From Kosmotogaceae bacterium UBA1373 (GTDB lineage Bacteria > Thermotogota > Thermotogae > Petrotogales > Kosmotogaceae): a DNA stretch of 14,452 bases. The notes under the pieces are model-generated. The model saw only the letters and a program-made list of their open reading frames with translations. It was not told the DNA's origin and searched no databases. The position numbers and the translations under genes are program-made. This document shows positions 6,786-14,412 of this stretch, one piece after another (position 1 is the stretch's first letter; each line of letters opens with the position of its first letter). The DNA is taken from assembly GCA_002305955.1 (NCBI GenBank), contig DBRH01000020.1:103445-117896 (forward strand). The letters are read 5' to 3'.

Positions 6786-6794
6786 TGATATAAT
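6786..6794 (+). promoter_or_regulatory. Extended -10 promoter for the zapA-murI-yvcK-whiA operon
   Basis: TGATATAAT at 6786-6794 has both a perfect TATAAT (6789-6794) and the TG extension. No good TTGACA lies at the right distance, because the T-tail of the preceding terminator occupies that place. The transcript would begin near 6801, giving a leader of under 20 bases before the TTG start at 6818. Confidence 0.65.
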
Positions 6795-6817
6795 CTCCTG
6801 ATGAGGGGGTGTGGTTC

Positions 6818-7054
6818 TTGGATAGTTATCAGGAGCTTGAACTGGTTGTCGACAAGATGGTCGAAGAATTCAGCCGCCTTAAAAAAGAGAATGAGCAGCT
6901 CTGGAAACAGGTTCAACAGTCGCAACAAAAGCTTGAAGAAGCCGGGCTTAAGATACGCGAGCTCGAGCTCAGACTTGAAAGCGAATCGAAGACTATATCT
7001 TCCCTTATCAAGCGAGTGAAAGTCAGTCTCGATGAAAACAGCAAAAAAACATAA
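6818..7054 (+). CDS. Short coiled-coil protein, possible ZapB-like division factor
   Basis: I do not recognise a named family with certainty. From TTG at 6818 it encodes 78 residues, MDSYQELELVVDKMVEEFS onward. Nearly all of it is charged and helical with regular Leu/Ile spacing (for example LKKENEQLWKQVQQSQQKLEEAGLKIRELELRLESES), so it should form one long coiled coil. TTG is chosen because the SD AGGGGG at 6804-6809 lies 8 bases before it; the in-frame GTG at 6809 overlaps that SD and would start MWFLDSY. It is the first gene of its operon and zapA begins 12 bases after its stop. Small size, coiled coil and zapA linkage suggest a cytoplasmic division-associated protein analogous to ZapB, which is inference. 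It has no membrane segment or signal peptide. Confidence 0.75.
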   Translation: MDSYQELELVVDKMVEEFSRLKKENEQLWKQVQQSQQKLEEAGLKIRELELRLESESKTISSLIKRVKVSLDENSKKT

Positions 7055-7066
7055 GGAGTAATAATC

Positions 7067-7348
7067 ATGAAACGATCAGTCTCTTTGAACCTGGGAGGAC
7101 GCCAGTTCTCCTTTCTAAGCGGCGATCCTCAGGAAGTCGTCGATCAGGTCTTTTCAAAAGTCACCGAAATGTACGACGCGTTCAAAAAGAAGGAAGAGGA
7201 AATCGGGTTCGAAAAGTTGATGGTGGGCATCTGTGTGAACCTAGCCCATGATCTCATTAAAAGCCAGAACGAACTGGTAAGGTTGAAAGCCAAGTACGAA
7301 GAGGTACTTTCGGAATACTTCCAGGGACGTGAAGGTGTTGAAGGATAA
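7067..7348 (+). CDS. zapA: ZapA-like cell division protein
   Basis: ZapA binds the tubulin homologue FtsZ and bundles its filaments at the division ring. This 93-residue protein has the family plan. A short beta hairpin (RSVSLNLGGRQFSFLSG) is followed by an acidic stretch, DPQEVVDQVFSKVTEMYDAF, and a long C-terminal helix that would form the coiled-coil dimer/tetramer (MVGICVNLAHDLIKSQNELVRLKAKYEEVLSEYF). Sequence similarity in this family is low, so the call rests on architecture, size and context. The ATG at 7067 has TAAGGAG at 7052-7058, which overlaps the stop of the preceding coiled-coil gene, so the two are probably translated together. Its 3' end overlaps the first possible murI starts, linking division to wall precursor supply. 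Confidence 0.75.
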   Translation: MKRSVSLNLGGRQFSFLSGDPQEVVDQVFSKVTEMYDAFKKKEEEIGFEKLMVGICVNLAHDLIKSQNELVRLKAKYEEVLSEYFQGREGVEG

Positions 7349-8153
7349 TTTGAAGATCGGAGTCTTCGATTCCGGCATTGGTGGTCTGACCGTACTTAAA
7401 AAACTCCTGCAGGGCTTTCCCCGCGGCGTGGATTTTTTCTACTTCGCCGATACTGCACGTGTACCTTACGGGTCGAAACCCATCGAAACCCTTCGCGGCT
7501 ATATCGGGGAGATCTTCGATTTCTTCTTTCAACTGGGTATCGATGCGATCGTTACTGCCTGCAACACATCGGACTCTGTACTCTCTCAGAGGGAAAAGCA
7601 GAATCTTCCCGTACCGTACTTCAGCATCATAGATCCGACCGTCAGAACGTTAGGTTCGATCGCTCCGAAAGGATCGGAGGTTTCGGTAATAGCCACAAGC
7701 AACACAGTGAGGAGATCGCTGTATTTGAGGAAGCTTTTCAGATACGAAAATCTGCGTCGAATAACCCAGAAAGCCTGTCCGCTCTTCGTGCCAATAATCG
7801 AGGAAGGCATCTGGGAAGGTGAAATAGTTGATGCCGTGGTCAGTTATTATCTGGCCGAAATCAACCGAATGGAGCCGGATTATCTGATACTGGGCTGTAC
7901 CCACTATCCTTTCATAAGAAAAGTAATAGAGTCTTCGATATCTCGCAAAACGCTTCTGATAGACCCGGCCGATTTCATACTGGTGGATTTAATAAACTGG
8001 ATCGGAGAGATAGATGGTGAAGAGTCGCGGGTCACCTACTACGTGAGCGGCAACCCCGAATCTTTCCAGAGAGTCCTCAAGAGATACTTCCAGAGAGAGG
8101 GCGATGTTGTACCGGTCGATCTAGTCAACGAAAGAATAACAGTCAAAAGGTAG
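7329..8153 (+). CDS. murI: Glutamate racemase
   Basis: MurI converts L-glutamate to the D-glutamate used in peptidoglycan precursors, by a cofactor-free two-cysteine mechanism. Both catalytic cysteines are visible: C78 in TACNTSDS and C190 in LGCTHYP. FDSGIGGLTVLKKL (13-26), with D14 and S15, and VPYGSKP (45-51) form the rest of the active site. The family usually has A or V where this protein has S81-D82 (CNTSDS), a mild variation. The longest frame starts at GTG 7329 (274 residues) and overlaps zapA by 20 bases. TTG at 7350 gives MKIGVFDSG, the usual family start, and has GAAGGA at 7340-7345, so it is a strong alternative (267 residues). The stop overlaps the GTG of yvcK (TAGTG). Confidence 0.93.
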   Translation: MKVLKDNLKIGVFDSGIGGLTVLKKLLQGFPRGVDFFYFADTARVPYGSKPIETLRGYIGEIFDFFFQLGIDAIVTACNTSDSVLSQREKQNLPVPYFSIIDPTVRTLGSIAPKGSEVSVIATSNTVRRSLYLRKLFRYENLRRITQKACPLFVPIIEEGIWEGEIVDAVVSYYLAEINRMEPDYLILGCTHYPFIRKVIESSISRKTLLIDPADFILVDLINWIGEIDGEESRVTYYVSGNPESFQRVLKRYFQREGDVVPVDLVNERITVKR

Positions 8154-9124
8154 TGCTTGGCTTGAGAAAGATAGTGCTTATCGGAGGCGGTACCGGACTC
8201 TCTACATTTGCAAGAGTGTTGAAGGGTTTCCCGGTAGAGCTCACACTCGTTGTCGCGATAACCGACGACGGAGGAAGCTCGGGAATCCTTCGCGAAGAAA
8301 TGAAAATACCGCCCCCTGGTGATATAAGAAACAACATCATCGCACTGGCAAACGATGAAGAGATTCTCACGAAGGTGTTTTCACACAGGTTTTCCACAGA
8401 CGCTATGAAAAAACACTCGCTTGGCAACATCATAATCGCAGGCCTTACGGAGATGTATGGCAGTTTTCCGGATGCCGTCATCGCCGCATCGAAACTGCTG
8501 AACATTAAGGGCAGGGTTCTACCGGTGGCCGACGCACTGGTTCGTCTGATAGGAGAGCTCGAGGACGGATCGAAAGTCGAGGGTGAATCGGCGGTCGCGA
8601 GGTACGGAAAGAAGATCAAAAGACTCACTCTCGATAGAAAGGTTCAGGCCTTGCCGGAAGTTTTGAGAGCGATAGAGACCGCCGAGACGTTGATCGTCGG
8701 ACCGGGCAGCCTATTTACGAGCGTTGTTCCGAATTTTCTCGTCTCCGGAGTAAGTGAAGCCTTTTCTAGATCTCCCGGAAAGAGGGTTTACATCTGTAAC
8801 ATAATGACGCAGCCGAACGAATCGGAGGGTTTCGATCTAAAAAAGCACGTAGATACCGTAGAGTCGTACACCGGAACTCCATTCGACCGGGTGTTCTGGA
8901 CGGAAGTTGGCGGTGTCGAAAAGGCTGTGCTGGAGAGGTACAGGCGGGCCGGCGCGGCACCGGTAATGAACGATCTTCTGGACGATACGAGGGTAACCAG
9001 TATATGCGGAACTACTACCGAGCTTATCACCGACGGGAGAGAGAAGCTGGTGGTGAGGCACTCCAGCGAGAGCGTTGTATCCATTCTCAGAGAGCTGGAG
9101 ATCTTTGAGGAGATTCTGCTTTGA
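8153..9124 (+). CDS. yvcK: Gluconeogenesis/envelope factor YvcK (CofD-like, GluP/YvcK family)
   Basis: YvcK proteins share the fold of the CofD phospholactate transferase. They bind nucleotide sugars such as UDP-GlcNAc, and in Bacillus are needed for growth on gluconeogenic carbon and for normal cell shape. Visible motifs are IVLIGGGTGLSTFARVLKG near residues 7-25, AITDDGGSSGILREE, PPPGDIRNNIIALAND and HSLGNIIIAGLTEM. Further on are IVGPGSLFTSVVPNFLV and CNIMTQPNESEGF. The 323-residue length is normal. The GTG at 8153 overlaps the murI stop. TTG at 8162 is a possible start nine bases downstream; the SD here (AAAGG at 8146-8150) is poor, so coupling from murI is likely. whiA follows, as in Gram-positive bacteria, where rapZ commonly precedes; murI takes that place here. 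Confidence 0.93.
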   Translation: MLGLRKIVLIGGGTGLSTFARVLKGFPVELTLVVAITDDGGSSGILREEMKIPPPGDIRNNIIALANDEEILTKVFSHRFSTDAMKKHSLGNIIIAGLTEMYGSFPDAVIAASKLLNIKGRVLPVADALVRLIGELEDGSKVEGESAVARYGKKIKRLTLDRKVQALPEVLRAIETAETLIVGPGSLFTSVVPNFLVSGVSEAFSRSPGKRVYICNIMTQPNESEGFDLKKHVDTVESYTGTPFDRVFWTEVGGVEKAVLERYRRAGAAPVMNDLLDDTRVTSICGTTTELITDGREKLVVRHSSESVVSILRELEIFEEILL

Positions 9125-10047
9125 GTTACGCCGATAAATTGAAGGAAGAACTCTGTCATCTATCCACCGAAGATACTTCCGAGAGCAGGGCGGAGTTTCT
9201 GGGTTACGTCAAGTCCAGAGGAACTCTCAGGATAAGAGATGGAACGTCTTACCTGGTCATTCTTCTGACATCTATCACCAGTCTCAAAAGATTGTTTCAG
9301 ATCACCAGGAGACTCTCTCTTCCTATATACGAAACACAGGTCACCGAAGAAATCCGCTTTTCAAGAAAACGCGGCGGAGAGCTTAGTTACATCTTCGCAG
9401 ATGTCGAAAAATTCCTTGAAAGCAACGGCATTTCAGTGAGAAACGACATAATACCCTCGCCGGTGAGGGACGATCCCGTTTATTTTGGAGCCTTTGTCAG
9501 AGGCCTGTACCTGGCAGGCGGTTCTATAGTGGATCCCTCTAAAGAATACCATCTAGAAATAACGCTCGATACTACAGGAGAGTTCGTCGATTCTTTGAGA
9601 GATTACCTTCATGACAACTTCAACATCAAGTGCGGAGTCGTCAAAGTCAGAAACAAGTTCAAGGTCTACGTCAAATCGGCCGGCGACTTGATGGAGTTGC
9701 TTTCTCTTATGGGAGGGAAACGCACGGTGGCGCACCTTTCCAGAGCTGTAGAGGTAAGGAAGATAAGGGGCAACGTGAGCCGCACGCTGAATTTTCTGAC
9801 GGCGAACGCAAACAAATCGGGACAGGCTATGGCCAGACACGTCAGGGCCATCAGAATCATCGACGCGAAGATCGGTCTCGCCAGACTCGATAGCGAATTG
9901 AAGCAGGTAGCCATCCTGAGACTGGAGAACGAAGACCTTAATCTGAGAGAGCTAGGGGAGATGATGAACCCTCCTATGAGTAAATCCGCAGTATATAATA
10001 GGTTGAAAAAGCTGATATCGATAGCCGAAGAGATGGGGGAGATCTGA
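9121..10047 (+). CDS. whiA: DNA-binding protein WhiA
   Basis: WhiA combines a degenerate LAGLIDADG homing-endonuclease fold with a C-terminal helix-turn-helix. It controls sporulation-septation genes in Streptomyces and affects division and chromosome segregation in Bacillus. This 308-residue protein shows the family N-terminal block (YADKLKEELCHL, AEFLGYVKSRGTL). The endonuclease-like segment reads FVRGLYLAGGSIVDPSKEYHLEI, in which the catalytic acidic residues are lost as is normal for WhiA. The C-terminal HTH includes VRAIRIID, LRELGEMMNPPMSKSAVYNRLKKL (about residues 278-300). The start is TTG at 9121, with a strong SD GAGGAGA at 9107-9113. It overlaps the yvcK stop and its own stop overlaps the nrdR ATG. 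Confidence 0.95.
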   Translation: MSYADKLKEELCHLSTEDTSESRAEFLGYVKSRGTLRIRDGTSYLVILLTSITSLKRLFQITRRLSLPIYETQVTEEIRFSRKRGGELSYIFADVEKFLESNGISVRNDIIPSPVRDDPVYFGAFVRGLYLAGGSIVDPSKEYHLEITLDTTGEFVDSLRDYLHDNFNIKCGVVKVRNKFKVYVKSAGDLMELLSLMGGKRTVAHLSRAVEVRKIRGNVSRTLNFLTANANKSGQAMARHVRAIRIIDAKIGLARLDSELKQVAILRLENEDLNLRELGEMMNPPMSKSAVYNRLKKLISIAEEMGEI

Positions 10048-10499
10048 TGAAATGTCCATTCTGCTCCAGCGAATCGACCAGGGTTCTCGACTCCAGGCCG
10101 ACCGAGGATAACACCTCGATCAGGAGGCGCCGTGAATGCGAAGACTGCGGCGGAAGATTCACCACCTACGAGAGGTACGAAAGACTCCCCTTCTTTGTAA
10201 TCAAGAAAGACGGCAGGAGAGAGAGATTCAACAGAGAGAAGATTATGAACGGTCTTCTTAGGGCATGCGAGAAGAGACCAATTTCGCTCGAAAGGCTCAG
10301 CTCGATAGTAGATTCAATCGAAGACGAGGTCACCAGGTCGGGGCGCCACGAGGTTCTCTCACAGGAGATCGGAGAGATGATAATGGCTAAACTCAAGCTC
10401 CTGGACAGGGTTGCGTATGTTCGCTTTGCATCTGTTTACAAAGAATTCAGGGACATAGATCATTTCATGGATATAATAAAAGAGCTAAAGAACGATTAA
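10047..10499 (+). CDS. nrdR: Transcriptional repressor NrdR
   Basis: NrdR represses ribonucleotide reductase genes in response to the ATP/dATP balance. The N-terminal zinc ribbon has C3, C6, C31 and C34 (MKCPFC and ECEDCGGRF), with the basic RRRRE just before the second pair, as expected for DNA contact. Residues about 48-138 form the ATP-cone, beginning FFVIKKDGRRERFNREKIMNGLLRACEKRPIS and ending VAYVRFASVYKEFRDIDHF. The 150-residue length is standard. The ATG at 10047 overlaps the whiA stop (TGATGA), with GGGGGAG upstream as SD. No reductase gene lies in the window, so its targets are elsewhere. Confidence 0.97.
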   Translation: MKCPFCSSESTRVLDSRPTEDNTSIRRRRECEDCGGRFTTYERYERLPFFVIKKDGRRERFNREKIMNGLLRACEKRPISLERLSSIVDSIEDEVTRSGRHEVLSQEIGEMIMAKLKLLDRVAYVRFASVYKEFRDIDHFMDIIKELKND

Positions 10500-10526
10500 G
10501 TTCGTTGAATGGAGGGGATCCGGGTC

Positions 10527-11000
10527 GTGAAGAAAAAAGCCATTTACCTCACCCAGGAAGGCTACGACAGAATGAAAGAGGAGCTAGAAAACCTCAGAAA
10601 GAGACTCATGTACGATATTGCCGAAAGAATAAAGGAAGCCCGGGAGCTCGGCGACTTGAGTGAAAACAGCGAATACGATGAAGCGAAAAACGAACAGGGT
10701 CGAATCGACAGCAGAATAAAACAACTCGAGGAGATACTGAACAACGCCGAAGTCATAGAAGACGATGGCGATATGAGCACAGTCAAGCTGGGTCACATAG
10801 TGGAGCTTCAGAACATGGAAAACGGTGAGAAATCTGAGTACAGAATCGTAAACGCTCAGGAAGCCAACATATTCGAAGGCAAAATAAGTTCCGATTCCCC
10901 CATAGGCAAAGGGATACTCACTCACAAAGTCGATGAAGTCGTAAGAGTTAAAACCCCGTCTGGATGGGCCAAGTACAAAATACTCACCATCGGCAAATGA
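10527..11000 (+). CDS. greA: Transcription elongation factor GreA
   Basis: GreA enters the secondary channel of RNA polymerase and makes stalled, backtracked complexes cleave their transcript and resume. The N-terminal coiled coil (MKKKAIYLTQEGYDRMKEEL onward) carries the acidic tip ELGDLSENSEYDEAK with D43 and E46. The C-terminal FKBP-like domain includes VKLGHIVELQN, EANIFEGKISSDSPIGKGILTHKVDEVVRVKTPSG and YKILTI. The chosen start is GTG at 10527, because GGAGGGG at 10511-10517 sits 9 bases before it and the product is then 157 residues, the usual GreA size. A longer frame from ATG at 10509 would place that SD inside the gene. It lies between nrdR and lysS, an arrangement I recall near the same genes in Thermotoga. 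Confidence 0.96.
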   Translation: MKKKAIYLTQEGYDRMKEELENLRKRLMYDIAERIKEARELGDLSENSEYDEAKNEQGRIDSRIKQLEEILNNAEVIEDDGDMSTVKLGHIVELQNMENGEKSEYRIVNAQEANIFEGKISSDSPIGKGILTHKVDEVVRVKTPSGWAKYKILTIGK

Positions 11001-11012
11001 TCGGAGGCAGTC

Positions 11013-12521
11013 ATGAGTGAAGAGACACGGAGACAGAGGCTCCGGGAAATAGATCAGATGCGCGAGGAAGGTGTAGAACCCTACCCTTATCGTTTTGAAA
11101 AGACCCACTGGGCCGGGGACATAAAGAACGAGTTCTCCACTCTGGAGAATTCTCAGACAAAGGAAGACGTGGAGATAAGGACGGCCGGCAGGGTAATGGC
11201 CTTGAGGAGTCATGGAAAGTCCTCCTTTTTTGTCCTTCGCGACGATACCGGAAGGATTCAGGCCTATATCAGACTCGACTCGGTCGGAAAAGACAGCTTC
11301 GAAATCTTCAAAAAGTACGTCAACATAGGCGATTTCGTTGGTGTCACGGGCTTCCCCTTTAAGACACATACCGGCGAGGTGTCGGTCTTTGCCAAAAGCT
11401 TCGAGATCCTTTCTAAGTCCATAAGAACAATGCCCGAAAAGTGGCACGGCTTGAAGGACAAAGAGATAATATACCGCCAGAGATACGCTGAAATGCTCTC
11501 CAGCGATGAAGCGCTCAACCGCTTCAAGATCCGCTCCGAGCTTTTCCGGCTCATAAGGGAGTTTCTGGCGCAGAGAAGGTTCATCGAAGTGGACACCCCA
11601 ATGCTTCTCCATCTGACCGGTGGAGCCTCGGCAAGGCCCTTCGAAACAAGGATAAACGTCTTCGAATCGCAAATGTTTCTAAGGATCGCAGAGGAGCTCT
11701 TTCTTAAGAGATACCTGGTAGGGGGGTTCGAGAGGATATTCGAAATCGGGAAGAATTTCAGGAACGAGGGGATATCCTACAAGCACCATCCGGAGTTCAC
11801 CATGATGGAGCTCTACTGGGCCTATGCAGATTACAACGATATTATGGATATCACCGAAGCGATGATCAACCACATTGTCGAGAATCTGGCCGGCTCAACC
11901 AGGATAAGCTATCAGGGAAGAGAGATCGACTTTTCCAGACCCTGGCGCAGGGTGAAGATGGCCGATTTCATCCAGGACAACCTCGGAGCGAACATACTCG
12001 AGGATTCAGATGAAAGACTGATAGAGGTCCTGAAAAAACACAACAGCGAGCCCGACATGAAAGAGAGGGGCCACCTGATAGAGAAGCTCTGGGATCTCGT
12101 CGAAGACAAACTCGTTAATCCAACCTTCGTCACCGAGCACCCGGTGATAATCTCACCACTTTCCAAGGTCCACAGAAGCGACCCCAGAGTGACTGAAAGG
12201 TTCGAACTGATAATAAGTTCTATGGAGATGGCCAATGCCTTCAGTGAACTCAACGATCCTATAGAGCAGCACAGAAGGTTTTTACATCAGGCTGGGCTGA
12301 GAGAAGCGGGAGACGAAGAAGCCCAGATGATGGACGACGATTTCCTGAGGGCGCTGGAATATGGAATGCCTCCCACCGGCGGGCTGGGTATCGGCTGGGA
12401 CAGGATCCTAATGCTGGTAACCGATTCGCCCACAATAAGGGACATAATTCCCTTCCCTCTCGTAAGGCCGATCTCTTTTGAAGAAGAGGAGCTACAGAGC
12501 GAGGAGGAACTACAGGAGTGA
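11013..12521 (+). CDS. lysS: Lysyl-tRNA synthetase, class II
   Basis: It charges tRNALys with lysine using ATP. The N-terminal OB-fold anticodon-binding domain covers about residues 50-150 (RTAGRVMALRSHGKSSFFVLRDDTGRIQAYI). The class II catalytic core follows: motif 1 around RRFIEVDTPML with TGGASARPF, motif 2 FEIGKNFRNEGISYKHHPEFTMMELYWAYAD, and motif 3 PPTGGLGIGWDRILMLVTDSPTIRDIIPFPLVRP near the C-terminus. The Trp in GIGWDR is less common than Ile or Val at this place. At 502 residues it has the normal bacterial length, with a short acidic tail. The ATG at 11013 has GGAGG at 11003-11007. The 12-base gap to greA points to co-transcription. It has no nearby pyrrolysine or class I paralogue. 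Confidence 0.97.
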   Translation: MSEETRRQRLREIDQMREEGVEPYPYRFEKTHWAGDIKNEFSTLENSQTKEDVEIRTAGRVMALRSHGKSSFFVLRDDTGRIQAYIRLDSVGKDSFEIFKKYVNIGDFVGVTGFPFKTHTGEVSVFAKSFEILSKSIRTMPEKWHGLKDKEIIYRQRYAEMLSSDEALNRFKIRSELFRLIREFLAQRRFIEVDTPMLLHLTGGASARPFETRINVFESQMFLRIAEELFLKRYLVGGFERIFEIGKNFRNEGISYKHHPEFTMMELYWAYADYNDIMDITEAMINHIVENLAGSTRISYQGREIDFSRPWRRVKMADFIQDNLGANILEDSDERLIEVLKKHNSEPDMKERGHLIEKLWDLVEDKLVNPTFVTEHPVIISPLSKVHRSDPRVTERFELIISSMEMANAFSELNDPIEQHRRFLHQAGLREAGDEEAQMMDDDFLRALEYGMPPTGGLGIGWDRILMLVTDSPTIRDIIPFPLVRPISFEEEELQSEEELQE

Positions 12522-12526
12522 GCTCT

Positions 12527-12988
12527 ATGAGTCTATACGAAAAGATACAGAGCGATATGAAAGAAGCAATGAAATTGCGGGACACGCTCAGGACCAACAC
12601 GTTGAGATCTGTCATAGCTGCCGTAAAAAACTTCCAGGCCTCTTCCGAAGAGAACAGAAAGGCCGAAGTGACGGATGATACGGTTATCAACCTGATCGGA
12701 AAAGAAGTGAAACGGAGAGAGGAATCCATAGAGGCCTACATCAAAGCCGGAAGAGACGAACTCTTGGCCCAGGAAACCCTGGAAATGGAGATACTCAAGG
12801 ACTATCTTCCCGAAGAAATGGGCGAGGACGAGATACGTGCAGTCGCGCTGAAGACTATCGAAGATCTGAAAGCCAACGGACCTTCCGATCTTGGAAAGGT
12901 TATGCGCGAGGTGATGGTCAGACTCAAGGGAAGGGCCGATGGGAAACTGACCAACAAAATAGTCAGGGAGCTTCTCGAGAGCAGATGA
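12527..12988 (+). CDS. YqeY/GatB-like domain protein
   Basis: A 153-residue stand-alone protein with the fold that forms the tail of GatB, the tRNA-dependent amidotransferase subunit. Typical family signatures are LYEKIQSDMKEAMKLRDTLRTNTLRSVIAAVKNFQ at the start, VINLIGKEVKRREESIEAYIKAGRDELLAQETLEMEILKDYLPEEM in the middle, and DLGKVMREVMVRLKGRADGKLTNKIVRELL at the end. Free YqeY proteins are thought to contact tRNA or assist amidotransferases, but their exact function is unsettled; being next to lysS fits a tRNA-related role. The ATG at 12527 is chosen because AGGAG at 12514-12518 lies 8 bases before it; the in-frame GTG at 12518 overlaps that SD. The stop overlaps the ATG of the next gene. 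Confidence 0.92.
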   Translation: MSLYEKIQSDMKEAMKLRDTLRTNTLRSVIAAVKNFQASSEENRKAEVTDDTVINLIGKEVKRREESIEAYIKAGRDELLAQETLEMEILKDYLPEEMGEDEIRAVALKTIEDLKANGPSDLGKVMREVMVRLKGRADGKLTNKIVRELLESR

Positions 12989-14349
12989 AGGTCCAGATAC
13001 TCACAGCCGAAATCGGCAGCACTACGACAGTGCTTTCGGCCTTTTCGTGCGACGCATCCGGAAAGCTGTCTTTCCTGGCCCAGGGAGAATCGTACACGAC
13101 CGTCGCCGAGAACGATGTGACGGTAGGAATAGAAAGGGCTCTGATCGAACTCAAAAAACGACTTAATGATGATAGGCTCGACTGGGAGGTTTTCATTGCC
13201 TCCTCCAGCGCGGCCGGCGGTCTTAGAATGACTGTTCACGGCCTCGTTTACGATATGACCGTTAGGGCAGCGAAAGAGGCGGCTCTGGGGGCCGGCGGAG
13301 TGATAAAGCTGGTGACGGCGGGAAAGCTTTCTAAACGGGATCTTGAGAAAATCTCAAGGATTCAGCCGCGACTCGTTCTGCTGGCCGGGGGCGTCGACTA
13401 CGGCGAAGAAGAGACGGTGATCCACAACGCCGGTATGATAAATCAACTTGACGGGTCGATACCTCTTGTTTACGCCGGCAACACTGCCGTCTCCGATGAG
13501 GTACGTGAAATAATCTCTCCAACTGGAAGAGAGATGCACTTTGTCGATAACGTGTATCCCAGAATCGACGAACTTAACGTCGAGCCTACCAGGAAAATCA
13601 TAAGGGAGGTCTTCTCCAGAAACATCATAAAGGGACCGGGGATGGAAAAGATCTACTCGATAGCAAACAAACCGGTTATCCCCACCCCGGCCGCTGTGAT
13701 GCTCGCGGCCGAGCTTTTTTCAAAAGTGTACAACGACGTTCTGGTCGTGGATATCGGCGGGGCCACCACCGATGTCGATTCCGTTACCGACGGCGACCCG
13801 GAGATCTCGAAAATGCTCGTCTCGCCCGAGCCGCGCTCGAAGCGAACGGTCGAGGGAGACCTCGGCGTCTATGTCAATGCCCGCCACGTTATTGATCACA
13901 TCGGTGAGAAGGAGTTGAGAGGGGAGTTCGCTTACTTTGACGAGATCGTCGGCTCGCTTTCTCCTTACCCGGTTAACGACGAAGCCTCCAGGTTTTCGGC
14001 GCGTCTCGGCAGATACTGCTTCGAGACTTCCATAAGGCGTCATGCGGGATATATACGACAGATGTACGGTCCTACCGGGAGGATAGAGGTCGCCCAGGGA
14101 AAGGATCTAACGGCCATAAAATCCATAGTCGGAACGGGGGGGCTTCTGAGCAGATCGAGATACACCCGACAGATAATTGATAACGCGAAATCGTTGTCCG
14201 GAAACCATTCAAAGGAGCTGCTTCCGGGACCGGATGTAAGAATATATAGAGACAGGAACTACATATTCGCAGCCATAGGACTCATCTCGACGGTGGACGC
14301 TTCCCTCGCCACGGATTTGATAGACAGCGCACTCGAAGAGCTGCAGTGA
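12985..14349 (+). CDS. MutL/GlmL-family protein (ASKHA-fold ATPase-like)
   Basis: A 454-residue protein of the family called MutL or GlmL. It is unrelated to mismatch-repair MutL and is named for a gene next to the cobalamin-dependent glutamate mutase of clostridia. It has the actin/Hsp70/sugar-kinase (ASKHA) nucleotide-binding layout. Phosphate-1 loop is AEIGSTTTVLSAF near residues 8-20, a middle loop is LLAGGVDYGEE near 132-142, and phosphate-2 loop is VVDIGGATTDVDSV near 254-267. GTGGLLSRSRYT near 379-390 fits the adenosine motif. Such proteins may reactivate or load B12-dependent mutases, by analogy with other ASKHA reactivases; that is inference. No mutase subunit lies in the window, and the partner, if any, is elsewhere. 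The ATG at 12985 overlaps the preceding stop (ATGA), with only a weak SD, so translation is likely coupled. Confidence 0.88.
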   Translation: MKVQILTAEIGSTTTVLSAFSCDASGKLSFLAQGESYTTVAENDVTVGIERALIELKKRLNDDRLDWEVFIASSSAAGGLRMTVHGLVYDMTVRAAKEAALGAGGVIKLVTAGKLSKRDLEKISRIQPRLVLLAGGVDYGEEETVIHNAGMINQLDGSIPLVYAGNTAVSDEVREIISPTGREMHFVDNVYPRIDELNVEPTRKIIREVFSRNIIKGPGMEKIYSIANKPVIPTPAAVMLAAELFSKVYNDVLVVDIGGATTDVDSVTDGDPEISKMLVSPEPRSKRTVEGDLGVYVNARHVIDHIGEKELRGEFAYFDEIVGSLSPYPVNDEASRFSARLGRYCFETSIRRHAGYIRQMYGPTGRIEVAQGKDLTAIKSIVGTGGLLSRSRYTRQIIDNAKSLSGNHSKELLPGPDVRIYRDRNYIFAAIGLISTVDASLATDLIDSALEELQ

Positions 14350-14373
14350 AGGTCCACTCGAACGGCCCTTGTA

Positions 14374-14402
14374 TTGACACCTGTAACTCCAGATGATAGA
14401 AT
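14374..14402 (+). promoter_or_regulatory. Strong promoter of the tRNA-Gly gene
   Basis: A perfect TTGACA at 14374-14379 and TAGAAT at 14397-14402 are separated by 17 bases, with a TG extension at 14394-14395. Transcription would begin near 14409, a few bases before the mature tRNA end at 14413. No terminator is visible between the preceding stop (14349) and this promoter. Confidence 0.85.
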
Positions 14403-14412
14403 CTCCTTGAAT

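Noticed and set aside
6801..7019. An alternative + strand frame starting at ATG 6801 over the coiled-coil gene
   Set aside because: Its product is Ser/Lys-rich without structure, it has no SD before the ATG, and the overlapping frame from TTG 6818 has a good SD and regular coiled-coil heptads that fit the zapA context.
9481..9570. WhiA as an active LAGLIDADG homing endonuclease or remnant of an intron
   Set aside because: Loss of the catalytic acidic residues in the GLYLAGGSIVDP segment is the normal state of WhiA proteins, and the HTH and neighbours are typical. No intron or insertion is seen.
10584..11672. A 362-codon open frame on the minus strand across greA and lysS
   Set aside because: Both + strand genes are complete and conserved; the antisense product has no family features and no start signal.
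12391..12420. Trp in class II motif 3 of LysS (GIGWDR) as a sign of altered specificity
   Set aside because: The position is a hydrophobic one that varies between synthetases; all three motifs are otherwise intact, so a single bulky residue is not enough for a claim.
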